40,297 bases of DNA from Rhodospirillaceae bacterium (lineage in GTDB: Bacteria > Pseudomonadota > Alphaproteobacteria > UBA7985). The position numbers and the translations under genes were made by a program. Within the stretch, counting starts at the first letter, position 1. Each line of letters opens with the position of its first letter. The stretch covers positions 1 to 40,297 of the forward strand of contig PAFB01000141.1 of NCBI GenBank assembly GCA_002700865.1, given 5' to 3'. Below the pieces are notes generated by a model, which worked only from the letters and a program-made list of their open reading frames with translations, was not told where the DNA came from and ran no database searches. Shown in pieces: positions 1 through 9,716 of this stretch.

Positions 1-2
1 AC

Positions 3-581
3 TTGGATGAAGCCCAATTTCAAAAAATATTGTTTAAACAAGTCAAAAAAACCCACCCAGCAAAGGTCGTCGTTGACTCATCTAAATCGTACTCTCATCT
101 GAAAACCTTGTTTGAGAACGGTGTAGTCGCACCCGAAGAGGTAAAGATTATTTTCGTACAAAAAGACATCAGGGCGTGGGCACATTCGTTTCGCAGACAC
201 AGAACATGGCAAACGGGTAAGACCCCCTCTTACTACCTCGCTTTCCTAGGCTGGGTCGTGAAAATACGCTTTTATAAACTTCGTTTGAGGATGCTCAAGC
301 TCGACCACACCGTCATAAAATACGAAGACCTATGTCAAAATACAAAGCCGACTTTAACGGATGTGTGCGGTTTTTTGGGTCTCGATTTTGAGAATGAAAT
401 GCTCTCGCCTCAACGCGCCGGTACGCATTTTGTGACAGGAAATAAGATGCGGACAGCAGATGTAGACCGTATTGAAATCAAGCTCGATACCAAATGGCAG
501 GATGACCCAAATTGGCGCACGCCCTACGCTCTGTACTGCTTTTTTTACCGCCTGTTTAATATCTTCAAGTCTGTACGATAG
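3..581 (+). CDS. Sulfotransferase family protein, C-terminal part (5' end probably outside window)
   Basis: ORF open at window edge; VVDSSKSYSHLKTL and IKYEDLCQNTKPTL resemble sulfotransferase motifs. Confidence 0.6.
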   Translation: MDEAQFQKILFKQVKKTHPAKVVVDSSKSYSHLKTLFENGVVAPEEVKIIFVQKDIRAWAHSFRRHRTWQTGKTPSYYLAFLGWVVKIRFYKLRLRMLKLDHTVIKYEDLCQNTKPTLTDVCGFLGLDFENEMLSPQRAGTHFVTGNKMRTADVDRIEIKLDTKWQDDPNWRTPYALYCFFYRLFNIFKSVR

Positions 582-595
582 CAGCGATGGGGCCG

Positions 596-1582
596 CTATG
601 GGAAATCGAGTGAGATTGATGCGGTATCAGTGAGGCCATTTCCATCAGAAACGGTTATTTCCCAAGTCCAGGTATCAGAAGCAAGAAGACTGCTTGAAAT
701 ACCGTCGTACCAATTTTGAATTTCATCGGACCAAATGAAGTAGGCCGATCCTGCATCGCTCCAGTAAATGTCGAACTCAGCGAGCAACTCAGACGGTGAG
801 TCATAGTCACTGTCATACCCTGTGTAGTCGGTGGAACTGACCCCCGTCAGTGCCCATACCAAAGCGTCACCATCAACATCAGTTGCACGAGCATAAGGCC
901 ACACGGATGGTTCGCTACTCGGCATCACCTGTCCTGCCGCATTTAAGAATGGACCGCTTGTATCAAAATCGGATGACCAAGCATTTCCAAATACATCACG
1001 ACCCATTCTGCCAATCGCATCGGCCTCCAAAATTTCAGGTGCTTGGTTCGACAGGCTTGGTGGGGCGCTTTCCTCAATGCTGCCTTGGTCCTCTCCAAGG
1101 TCATCGCTCCGGGTTAGCTTGCTGAGCAGAACCATCCCCAGTGGTGTTATGGCAACCAACGAGCCAAGGGAAAAATCAGCATTCTCTTCATCAGGTAACT
1201 GCGCAACTTCATGCGTCTGCAACTCAAGCTGCTCAGACAGGCGTGGCGCTTGGCCCTCAGTGATCGACAGGGTCTGGGCCGGTGTGGCTTCAGCAACGGT
1301 GCCATCAATCGTAGTGATCGGGGTCAGGTCGGAAAGCCACTGGGCTCGCACCGATCCCATCAATGGCAGGCTGGAGATCGAGGCCTGGGCCAACTCGTCG
1401 GTAATGAGCAACAGGCCGTTTTCCATCAACGCGTAGTGTTCGGGCAGGAGCGTCATCGGCGAGGCCGTCTCATCGCCGACTGCTTGAGCCAGCTCAGACC
1501 CACCCACAGCACCTGCTGCGAGACCAAAGAAAGAAGCAAACGATCGTATCGACTTGCGTGGTGGCTGTTGCACGATAGGCAT
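596..1582 (-). CDS. Acidic surface/secreted-type protein with one cadherin/VCBS-like domain
   Basis: ATDVDGDALVWALTG and WTWEITVSDGNGLTDTASISLDF resemble cadherin/Ig-like repeats of large adhesins. Confidence 0.55.
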   Translation of the reverse strand: MPIVQQPPRKSIRSFASFFGLAAGAVGGSELAQAVGDETASPMTLLPEHYALMENGLLLITDELAQASISSLPLMGSVRAQWLSDLTPITTIDGTVAEATPAQTLSITEGQAPRLSEQLELQTHEVAQLPDEENADFSLGSLVAITPLGMVLLSKLTRSDDLGEDQGSIEESAPPSLSNQAPEILEADAIGRMGRDVFGNAWSSDFDTSGPFLNAAGQVMPSSEPSVWPYARATDVDGDALVWALTGVSSTDYTGYDSDYDSPSELLAEFDIYWSDAGSAYFIWSDEIQNWYDGISSSLLASDTWTWEITVSDGNGLTDTASISLDFP

Positions 1583-1888
1583 CCCTGGGGACGGCTCCGG
1601 ACAGAACTCTGCAGGGTGGTTGAAGGTTTAATTTGCCAGCCACAGGCACGCAAACCGGATGGGTTTCTGTGAGGTAAGAATCTCGGTTTGGTCACGGCAT
1701 CTATCTGAAAAGAAAAACCATTCTTGGTGTTTTCTCTCTTTGGTTGATATCGTTACGATTATGCGAACTCGTTTGCGGTAAAGACAACCGTACTGTGCTG
1801 GGTTTCCTCACCCAATCAAACATGACTCAAACATGAACCACTGTTTCAACGATGGTCCAGACCCGGACAATCAAGAGCCGAAAGTGCT

Positions 1889-2515
1889 CTATTCCTCGGA
1901 GATCGTCCCCCGCATGAAGTCGGCCAGGGCCTTGGTATCGAGACCAGTGGGTGAGTTTTCAACCGCGGCCGCAGCGTTAAGCCGGGACTCTGGCGGCTGG
2001 GTTTGATCAAGTTTCCACGTTCCTTCGACCGCTTCGATCTGGAAGCGGTAGGGAACAATTTGGGCCATCAGGCCGTCCATGGGCTTATCTTTGATATCTT
2101 CACTGCGCCATGGGGATTTGCCGTTCACTCTCATCTCAAATTCTGTCGTGAGTTCACTCACGATCCTGCGTAATTCTTGACGGTCTTGCAGGACCACAGT
2201 CCCCTTGATGTGGACAGCCACATAGTTCCACGTCGGACCCTGATGGGGCGCTTGATACCAATCGGGTGAGACATAGCCGTGGGGCCCCTGAATCACGAGG
2301 GTCGCTGTCGTCTTCACGAGGCCGGTGGAAACAATCGCGTTGTTCTGCGCGAGGTGCAGGTCGAACTCGTCGCTTTCGGGATTGAGATGGAAAGGCAGAT
2401 GGCTCACCAGCGTTTCACCTTCAAACGGAACGCACAGCATGCCAAAGCCTGTCTGAGCGGCAAAACGCAGATTTGTATCCCTCGTTGCCTGACGAAATGC
2501 AGGATGCGGGTGCAT
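1889..2515 (-). CDS. PaiB-like FMN-binding negative transcriptional regulator
   Basis: MHPHPAFRQ..., LVSHLPFHLN, TATLVIQGPHGYVSPDWY, PTWNYVAVHIKG match the PaiB family; start chosen at the internal Met of the 1889..2596 ORF. Confidence 0.85.
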   Translation of the reverse strand: MHPHPAFRQATRDTNLRFAAQTGFGMLCVPFEGETLVSHLPFHLNPESDEFDLHLAQNNAIVSTGLVKTTATLVIQGPHGYVSPDWYQAPHQGPTWNYVAVHIKGTVVLQDRQELRRIVSELTTEFEMRVNGKSPWRSEDIKDKPMDGLMAQIVPYRFQIEAVEGTWKLDQTQPPESRLNAAAAVENSPTGLDTKALADFMRGTISEE

Positions 2516-2714
2516 GGCAATTGATCCTTCCAGAACCGCAAAAACCAACTTTGACTGATGGTTTTGCCGTTGTTGGGTCGATGAGGATTTCTTCAATCTT
2601 TAGGGCCGAACCAGGGGGGAAGTATGCCCTGACAAAATCCTCGGCATCAAGCCACACGGTCTTTGTTGCCAGCACCCGGGAGGTCGCGGTTCAATCCTGA
2701 CCGCGCGTCAGATT

Positions 2715-2732
2715 TATATGATTGAACATATA
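2715..2732. promoter_or_regulatory. Palindromic operator candidate TATATG-attgaa-CATATA between paiB-like and marR genes
   Basis: Perfect 6-6-6 inverted repeat about 50 bp upstream of the MarR ATG (2782); same pattern at 8018. Confidence 0.6.
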
Positions 2733-2781
2733 TGTGAAATCATGTTACCCCGACACGCATTCCGCGGAGCGTCGCAAACCC

Positions 2782-3261
2782 ATGAAATTCCACAACATCG
2801 ACAGCGAAACTTTACCGCAAAGCGCCAGCTTTCTGGTCAAGATCATCCATCGAATGAGCACGCTTTTGACGCGCGCTACGACGGCCGAATTTGCGTCTGT
2901 GACCATGTTCAATATCGTTGAATGGCGCGTGGTTTCGCTGCTCTATGCCTTCGGAAACTCCCGGCAGAAGGATTTGGTCGACTTCAGCTTAGCGGATCAG
3001 GCACAGACCAGCCGTGGCCTCGCTGATCTTGAACGCAGCGGGATGGTGCGATCCCTGCCCAGCGGCGACGACCGCCGGGTTAAGAACTTCGAGCTGACTG
3101 AAGAGGGTCGACACGAGGTTGAAGCCGCGCTGCCTGCCATCGTTTCCTACTTCAGCCAGATAGACCAGTCGTTAACCGAGGCGGAAAAAGCAACGCTGAT
3201 TGCCCTGCTCGACCGCATTCTCGATTCCGCAACAAGCAATCGCCAGCCGCCAGAGGGCTAA
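2782..3261 (+). CDS. MarR family transcriptional regulator
   Basis: FNIVEWRVVSLLYAFGNSRQKDLVDFSLADQAQTSRGLADLERSGMVRSLPSGDDRRVKNFELTEEG winged HTH. Confidence 0.88.
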   Translation: MKFHNIDSETLPQSASFLVKIIHRMSTLLTRATTAEFASVTMFNIVEWRVVSLLYAFGNSRQKDLVDFSLADQAQTSRGLADLERSGMVRSLPSGDDRRVKNFELTEEGRHEVEAALPAIVSYFSQIDQSLTEAEKATLIALLDRILDSATSNRQPPEG

Positions 3262-3284
3262 GGCATTTTCAAAAGGAGGGACGC

Positions 3285-4460
3285 ATGCTGCTTACCGTTT
3301 ATTTTATTGTTCTCATCGGACTTGTTTTGGCGGAGTTGACCAAGGGCCTGAGCGCAAACGGCACCCCTCCCATCCTGCAGAAACTGCCCGGCCAGATGCA
3401 CCTTGCCCGCTTCATGTGGTCAAACATCATGCTGATCCGGGTGGTGCTGATCATTGCACTGGTTGCGATGGTGGTTCTGGCCTCAGGCAACGCACGGTGG
3501 GTCATGATCGGCGGCGCTGTGCCCCTTGGCCTGGCTTGGTTCGGTGTCTTCTGGATCTTTGAGAAACTCTGGAACGGGCGGGTCAAATTCCCCGCAATCA
3601 CCCAAAAGGTGTTTGCCACAGCCACGGAAAACGAGCTTGATCTCGATCTGCAGGTGATCGGTGTGGACCACGGCGGCGAGCAAAAGGCTTTTCCCGTCAA
3701 CATGATCACATTCCACCACCAAATCGTCGATCAGGTTGCCGACTTGCCGGTCTGGGTGACGTACTGTGGTCTGTGCCGCAGTGGCCGGGTCTACGACAGC
3801 ACCGTCGATGGTCAGGCACTCGACTTCAAGCTGATCGGTGCGATTTCTTTCAACGCCACCTTTAAGGACAACCAGACCGGTACATGGTGGCGGCAGGAAA
3901 CCGGCGAGGCCGCGAAGGGCAAGCTGGCGGGCCGGGTTCTGGAAGACGTGGCATCCGAGCAGATGACGCTGGGCAACTGGCTCGAGAAGTACCCTTCGAG
4001 CCTGGTTCTGCAGTACGACCCCGCGTTCACCCGGCGCTACAACTTCATCAACAAACTGCACCGGTTTGAAGCGACCAAGCCAGCCTGGCACATGCAGGAA
4101 ACACCGGCGCTGGTCATCGGTGTTGAGAGCAAAGGCACCGCTCGCGGCTACGACTGGGAGCAGCTCAAGTCGCGCGGGATGGTCAATGATGACCTCGGCG
4201 GTGCAAAAATCGTTGTGACCACTGACCCGGAACGGACATCGGCGGCGGCCTATTTGCGAGATGTTGACGGCGAGGCTCTGGACTTCAAGCCCAGCGAAGA
4301 CGGCATGATCGACGAACAGACCGGCTCGACTTGGAACTGGTTCGGCACGTGCCTCGCGGGCAAGATGAAGGGTAAACAGCTCACCCAGTTGCAGAGCTAC
4401 CAGCAATACATTCGCTCGTGGATCACCTTCCACCCTGAAACCAGCTTCTACGACTTCTAA
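3285..4460 (+). CDS. DUF3179 domain-containing membrane protein (copy 1)
   Basis: N-terminal TM helices; WVTYCGLCRSGRVYD, GTWWRQETGEAAKG; follows marR by 23 nt with an aaaggaggg RBS. Confidence 0.82.
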   Translation: MLLTVYFIVLIGLVLAELTKGLSANGTPPILQKLPGQMHLARFMWSNIMLIRVVLIIALVAMVVLASGNARWVMIGGAVPLGLAWFGVFWIFEKLWNGRVKFPAITQKVFATATENELDLDLQVIGVDHGGEQKAFPVNMITFHHQIVDQVADLPVWVTYCGLCRSGRVYDSTVDGQALDFKLIGAISFNATFKDNQTGTWWRQETGEAAKGKLAGRVLEDVASEQMTLGNWLEKYPSSLVLQYDPAFTRRYNFINKLHRFEATKPAWHMQETPALVIGVESKGTARGYDWEQLKSRGMVNDDLGGAKIVVTTDPERTSAAAYLRDVDGEALDFKPSEDGMIDEQTGSTWNWFGTCLAGKMKGKQLTQLQSYQQYIRSWITFHPETSFYDF

Positions 4461-4475
4461 GCCGCTATCCTGACC

Positions 4476-4508
4476 GCGCTGACCGCCCACACCTTCCGCG
4501 GTCAGCGC
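4476..4508. terminator. Convergent intergenic hairpin, possible bidirectional terminator
   Basis: GCGCTGACCGC (4476-4486) / GCGGTCAGCGC (4498-4508) perfect 11-bp inverted repeat between convergent gene ends; no clear T-tract. Confidence 0.45.
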
Positions 4509-6118
4509 GCACCGGCGTCTGCGAGGATAAGGTCAGCGCACTGGTCGGCGATCATCATGGTTGGAGCGCCGGTGTTGCCCGACACCAGCGCCGGCATGAC
4601 CGAGCAATCGGCAACTCGGAGCCCGTCGATGCCACGGACCCGCAACTGCGGATCAAGCACAGCCTTGCTGTCTCCCCCCATGCGGCACGTCCCCGAGGGG
4701 TGGTAGATCGTCCGCGCCTGTTCCCGGATTGCGTCGTCAAGGTTGTTAGAACCCTGCGCCACGCTGATCCCTGGGCCGGGCCATACCTCCTCTGCCACCA
4801 ACTCACGCATTTCAGCCTGATTAAGGATATCACGCGCCAGCCGCACACCGCGGCGCAAGACCTCAAGGTCTTCCGCGTGCCCCAGCGCCTCTGCTTGAAA
4901 CCGCAGGGAGTCACGGGGGTTGGATGATCTCAGCCCCAGCCGCCCCCGGCTCTTGGGTCGCATAGTCATAGGGTGAATTTGCAGCGCGTGAAAGTCCAGC
5001 GGCGGCATGCCCGGCCGACCCGGCGCAAACGGGGCAATATTGTACTGCACATCCGGACGGCCGCTGCCGCCAGTATCGACACAAGCCCCGCCCTGCAGCA
5101 GGTTGGTCGTCAGCAGGCCACGCCGCCGCAGGACATAGTTCAGGCCATGGCCCAAGGCCTTCAATCCTTTATCAGCGCCGTGCAGGCCGACGCTGTCTTT
5201 CATGCGCGCGGTCAGCGGTGCGCCAACGTGGTCCTGATAGTTGTCGCCGACCGCGGGCGCGTCTTCGATAACGTCGATGCCGTGGCGGTCCAGATGCTGC
5301 TTGGGCCCGATGCCGGAGAGCAGCAGCAGCTTGGGAGACTGAAAGCTCCCTGCGGTCAGCACGATTTCGCGCCGCGCCTTGATGAGCACCGGCGCTCCAT
5401 CGCCGTCAAAAGCCTCAACGGCACAGGCCCGCCGGCCCTCGATCCGCAGTCTTGAAACATCCATCCCGGTTAACAGCGACAGATTTTCCCGACCCAGCGC
5501 AGGCCTAAGAAAACAAGTGGCTGCCGACTGGCGTCGCCCTTTGTGGGCTGTAACCTGATACCACCCGACCCCGTCCTGCCGAGCGCCGTTGAAATCTGTA
5601 TTGAGCGGCAAACCGCAGGCGACAGCTGCGTCAATGATCTGCTGAGTTACCGGATGCTTTGTGCTGGGATCATCAACGATGAGCGGGCCGTTCGCGCCAT
5701 GGAACGGGTCATCGCCGAGGCGGGAATTCCGCTCCTGACGTTTGAACACCGGCAAAACATCGGCGTACCCCCATCCTTGGCAACCAAAGTCGCTCACCCA
5801 GTCGTCGTAGTCGCGGGCCTGACCGCGCATATAGATCATGCCATTGACGGACGTTCCCCCGCCAAGCACTCGGCCTTGCGGCACGACAAAAGCGCGGTTT
5901 TCGAGGGTCAGGTCAGGCTCGGAGGTCTGGGCTTCAACATCCTGGCTCTGGATCGCCTTGAAGAAGGTCGCTGGGATGTGAATCCACGGATTACTGTCCT
6001 TCCGCCCACGCTCGACCAGAGCGACGGAGGCCTCGGTATCCTGCGCGAGCCGGGCCGCCAGAACACAGCCCGCAGCACCGCCGCCAACGATGACAAAATC
6101 GAAGTCGAGGGTCTTCAC
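4502..6118 (-). CDS. GMC family oxidoreductase (choline/alcohol dehydrogenase-like)
   Basis: DFVIVGGGAAGCVLAARL, GGGTSVNGMIYMRGQ, IYHPSGTCRMGGDSKAVLDPQLRVRGIDGLRVADCSVMP. Confidence 0.92.
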   Translation of the reverse strand: MKTLDFDFVIVGGGAAGCVLAARLAQDTEASVALVERGRKDSNPWIHIPATFFKAIQSQDVEAQTSEPDLTLENRAFVVPQGRVLGGGTSVNGMIYMRGQARDYDDWVSDFGCQGWGYADVLPVFKRQERNSRLGDDPFHGANGPLIVDDPSTKHPVTQQIIDAAVACGLPLNTDFNGARQDGVGWYQVTAHKGRRQSAATCFLRPALGRENLSLLTGMDVSRLRIEGRRACAVEAFDGDGAPVLIKARREIVLTAGSFQSPKLLLLSGIGPKQHLDRHGIDVIEDAPAVGDNYQDHVGAPLTARMKDSVGLHGADKGLKALGHGLNYVLRRRGLLTTNLLQGGACVDTGGSGRPDVQYNIAPFAPGRPGMPPLDFHALQIHPMTMRPKSRGRLGLRSSNPRDSLRFQAEALGHAEDLEVLRRGVRLARDILNQAEMRELVAEEVWPGPGISVAQGSNNLDDAIREQARTIYHPSGTCRMGGDSKAVLDPQLRVRGIDGLRVADCSVMPALVSGNTGAPTMMIADQCADLILADAGAR

Positions 6119-7983
6119 GGCGTTGCAATCTCAAACCAAAGGTCAAAGCTGTCGTGCAGCGCTAACCAGCGGTCGAACAGCGCCTCGTCGCCGTCAATAT
6201 GGATCTCGCCGGGCTGACCATTCATGCGCGCCTCCAGCGCTTGCCGGGTTGCCGTGACCGTGACGCCCGGCGGGTCTGCCGGGGTGGCGCCGATGCGCGC
6301 GAACTCGGTCTGCCGTGCCACCGTCACAAGGGCATGGCCCTCCGGCAGTTGGAGCAGCAGGCTGAAGGCCTCACCCCGTGCGCGGTCGGGATTGAGGCGA
6401 ATGGCGTAGGCGTCCAGCCAGTCCTTGAGTGAAAGGGTGGCGGCCAGCTCTGCATTCCGGCCACCGGCAGCAGGCAGCGCCCTGACACCCTGCTCTAGTT
6501 CTTGAGCGCCAGCGAGGCAGATATTGCGCTCGATCCCGCTTTCCGCGCGGTAAGCCATGTTGCGGTAAATTTCACTCAGCAGCGACTTGGCTTCCTGGCT
6601 GGGGTCTCCGGCAAAGACCACATGATTGACCAGCGTTGCCGCCCACTGCAGGTCGTCCTGCTCCACCGCTTCCCGAGCCAGTTCAAGCACCCTTTGCTCG
6701 CCACCCAGCGCCTTAAGATAGCGCTCACCTTCCGCTGCAGGCGACAGCGGATTGAGGTCAACCGGACGGCCATCGAAGGCGCCGTAATACTTCTGATAGA
6801 CCGCGCGGGCGTTGAAAGGGAGCATCCCATAGTAGCCCCGAACATGCAGCGCCTCACAGGCGAAATCCGGTTCCTGCAGGGCTTGTCCAACCTCCTTGAT
6901 GGTCATGCCATGGTTGGCCAAACGCAGGGTTTGGTCATGGATATATTTGTAGATATCCCGCTGTTCCAACATGAATTCTTGCACCAACTCCCGTCCCCAG
7001 ACCGGCCAGTTGTGTGAATTGATCAGGACCTGTGTGCGGTCTCCGAACCGGACGAGCGCTTCGTCGATTACCCGCGCCCACAGCCGAGCATCGCGTACTT
7101 CCGCACCCCTTGGGGTCAGCAGGTTGTGCTGGGTCTGCGTGCAAACCTCGGCCATGCACAGCACGCCTTGCTCGGGCAGGAAAAAGGTAAACTCTGCAGG
7201 GGCCTCTGTGCCGGAGCCCATCAGGAACTCGAAGGCGACACCATCGATATGGACCGAAGGCTCGTTCTCACCGATTTCCCGCGTCGGCTCACGGAAACCG
7301 CGATAGCCGCGCGCCACCGTTTTACCAATGCCACCGTCGACCAGCCCCTCGGGTCCAAATGGCAGGGCAAGGCCAAACTGGTCGATGGCTCGCCGCGAGG
7401 TGTGATTGCCGCCAAGCACACCTTCAGCCGCGGCGTAGTTCATGAATTCCTCGGGCACGTAAATCGGAATGTCGTCCCCCTCGCCCACAACGCCGCCCAA
7501 ACCACCGAAATGATCCGCGTGCGTGTGCGTCACCAGAACCGCGCTCACCGGCCTGTGGCCCAAGGTGTCGTTGACCAGCTTGAGCGAGGCTTGAGCGGTT
7601 TCCCGAGTCAGTAGCGGATCAACGATGATCCAACCGCTGGCACCCGCAATGATGCTCATATTGGCATAGTCGGCAGCCCGCACCTGCCAAACACCGTCCG
7701 TGACTTCGAACAACCCACTGATCGCATTCAACTGCGCGTGGCGCCAAAGCGAGGGGTTTACGGTCTCGGGGCAGTCTTCCTGCAAGAACGAAAACCAGGC
7801 CGGGTCCCACGCCTTGCCACCATCTGCGCGACCGATCCCACCTGCGGGTAAATCCGCGATCTTGCCCCGCTCTGCAGCCTCAGAAATGGTCGGATTATCG
7901 AGGTTCAAACGCTTTCGAACCCGAGCGTTGAACTGCCGGGTCGAACTGTACACGCGTGTCGTCAATTGCTTTACTTTCCCCAC
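6115..7983 (-). CDS. SdsA1/BDS1-type alkylsulfatase (MBL fold)
   Basis: VTHTHADHFGGLGG, HNLLTPRGAEVRD, INSHNWPVWG; length about 620 aa with C-terminal SCP2-like region. Confidence 0.88.
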   Translation of the reverse strand: MGKVKQLTTRVYSSTRQFNARVRKRLNLDNPTISEAAERGKIADLPAGGIGRADGGKAWDPAWFSFLQEDCPETVNPSLWRHAQLNAISGLFEVTDGVWQVRAADYANMSIIAGASGWIIVDPLLTRETAQASLKLVNDTLGHRPVSAVLVTHTHADHFGGLGGVVGEGDDIPIYVPEEFMNYAAAEGVLGGNHTSRRAIDQFGLALPFGPEGLVDGGIGKTVARGYRGFREPTREIGENEPSVHIDGVAFEFLMGSGTEAPAEFTFFLPEQGVLCMAEVCTQTQHNLLTPRGAEVRDARLWARVIDEALVRFGDRTQVLINSHNWPVWGRELVQEFMLEQRDIYKYIHDQTLRLANHGMTIKEVGQALQEPDFACEALHVRGYYGMLPFNARAVYQKYYGAFDGRPVDLNPLSPAAEGERYLKALGGEQRVLELAREAVEQDDLQWAATLVNHVVFAGDPSQEAKSLLSEIYRNMAYRAESGIERNICLAGAQELEQGVRALPAAGGRNAELAATLSLKDWLDAYAIRLNPDRARGEAFSLLLQLPEGHALVTVARQTEFARIGATPADPPGVTVTATRQALEARMNGQPGEIHIDGDEALFDRWLALHDSFDLWFEIATP

Positions 7984-8017
7984 CAGAACTTATTGCCAAA
8001 AATTACCATGACGGGAC

Positions 8018-8037
8018 ATATATGCCTATTCATATAT
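8018..8037. promoter_or_regulatory. Palindromic operator candidate ATATATG-cctatt-CATATAT between alkylsulfatase and VOC genes
   Basis: Perfect 7-6-7 inverted repeat 35-54 bp upstream of the alkylsulfatase start; same architecture as 2715-2732. Confidence 0.6.
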
Positions 8038-8177
8038 CCCGGAACGGTGACGGCTTCAGGTCGGTTTAACCCGGCTGGCCCCTCGGTCTGACCGGCGCAT
8101 GGGCCTTTAGCCCTTGGTCTGGGCACGAACCTGAGTCACTGTGGAGCTCACTGTTTTTCAAGGAGAGGAATGCCGCA

Positions 8178-8567
8178 ATGATTGGTTATCTTATGGTCGG
8201 TACAAACGACTTGGCTCGGTCCTTAAGCTTTTACGATGCTGTATTCGCGCCGCTTGGTTATCAGAAAGTCAAAACCAAGGAGCGTTACGTGGCCTATGGC
8301 AACCCTGAAACCGGCGGTCGTTCTGAGTTCTATGTCACCGGTCCCTTTGACAAAAAACCCGCAACGGCTGGAAACGGCACGATGGTCGCGCTGCCAGTGC
8401 CAACGCTTCAGATACTGCACGATATCTACGAGATCGCAGGAAACAGTGGTGGCCTTCAGGATGGCGCTCCCGGCCCCCGAGTGGCAAACAGCCCCACGCA
8501 CTACGCCTATGTCAGAGACCCGGAAGGTAACAAGCTGGCTTTCTACTGTGACGATCCAACGGCCTGA
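8178..8567 (+). CDS. VOC (glyoxalase/bleomycin resistance) family protein
   Basis: MIGYLMVGTNDLARSLSFYDAVFAPLGYQ ... YVRDPEGNKLAFYCDDP. Confidence 0.9.
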   Translation: MIGYLMVGTNDLARSLSFYDAVFAPLGYQKVKTKERYVAYGNPETGGRSEFYVTGPFDKKPATAGNGTMVALPVPTLQILHDIYEIAGNSGGLQDGAPGPRVANSPTHYAYVRDPEGNKLAFYCDDPTA

Positions 8568-8671
8568 TCACTACCGCCGAACAAACAGGGCGGCACGAAG
8601 AAAAGCCGGGGGCGCGGTCTGAGTTGATCGCGTCCTGATAGGTCCCAAGGCGTCGCGACGGTGTTTCAGAG

Positions 8672-9589
8672 CTATCCTGCCTCATCCCCTTCCGTCAGCT
8701 CCTGCACCAAGAAATCAACCGCGACTTTGGTTTTCATCAGTCGGTATTTTGGCTGAAGGTAGAGGAGATAGGTGCCGGTTTCTTCGTTGCGGGACAAAGC
8801 CAATTTACTGTCTTCGAGGATGAGTATTTGCAGAAGTCCGCTGGCGACCTGCTCTTTGATCGCCCAGCCGGGAACGACCGCCAGCCCATTCCCAGCCTCC
8901 GCCTCGGCAACCAGCTCCTTACCGATGTTGCAGATGAACGTGGGATTGGTCTTGATTTCTGCCCATCCGCCGGCGGTCTTGGCTTGCCAGTAAACGATGC
9001 GGTCAGGGCCGCGGTAAAGGAGTGTTCGGTGGTTCTGGAGGTCGTCGAGACAGCGGGGATATCCATGCTTTGACAGATAAGCCGGAGCCGCGACCAGTAC
9101 GTATTGATTGCTGTTCAGCCGCCGCGCAATTGCCCGCTGCGGCGGACTTGCTGTGGCTCGAATGGCAATATCGATTTCATCACTGGTCAAATCCGTCACC
9201 TGATCGGTCAAATCCAGATCAACGACAAGCCCCGGGTAACGCTGCCGCATGCGACGCAGCGCCGGGACAAGCCGGTATTCGCCATACCCGGCAAGCGCTG
9301 AAATCCGAAGCGTCCCTGTTGGGGAATCCAGGTGATGTTTCACCAGTTCATTCGCATAGCGCAGATCATCGAGGGTCGGTCGAACCCGATCGAGGTAGAG
9401 TTGGCCTAGTTCAGTCAGGCGTACCACGCGGGTCGTTCGGCTGAGTAGAATCACGCCCAACTCCTCCTCCAAATCTTGCAGGCGGCGAGATACCGACGAA
9501 GCGGGTACACCCAGAGCCCGCGCAGCTTCGGCAAAGCTTCTCAGTTCGGCTACTTTGATGAAACAACTGATAGCGCGTAGCTGGTCCAT
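8672..9589 (-). CDS. LysR family transcriptional regulator
   Basis: MDQLRAISCFIKVAELRSFAEAARALGVPASSVSRRLQDLEEELGVILLSRTTR; start chosen at the internal Met. Confidence 0.93.
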   Translation of the reverse strand: MDQLRAISCFIKVAELRSFAEAARALGVPASSVSRRLQDLEEELGVILLSRTTRVVRLTELGQLYLDRVRPTLDDLRYANELVKHHLDSPTGTLRISALAGYGEYRLVPALRRMRQRYPGLVVDLDLTDQVTDLTSDEIDIAIRATASPPQRAIARRLNSNQYVLVAAPAYLSKHGYPRCLDDLQNHRTLLYRGPDRIVYWQAKTAGGWAEIKTNPTFICNIGKELVAEAEAGNGLAVVPGWAIKEQVASGLLQILILEDSKLALSRNEETGTYLLYLQPKYRLMKTKVAVDFLVQELTEGDEAG

Positions 9590-9716
9590 TGATCCTAATC
9601 TCCAAGGGATGATTATTGCTGTTTTAGCAATTAACTTCACAAGAAACCGCTATGTTATCGCTCTTTTGCGCTCTTATATACAGAATATGCTAACAATTGA
9701 GACACTGGAAGACCTT

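Noticed and set aside
3483-4490. 335-aa minus-strand ORF opposite DUF3179 copy 1
   Set aside because: Same shadow-ORF pattern on the complementary strand of a conserved paralogue; no independent support.
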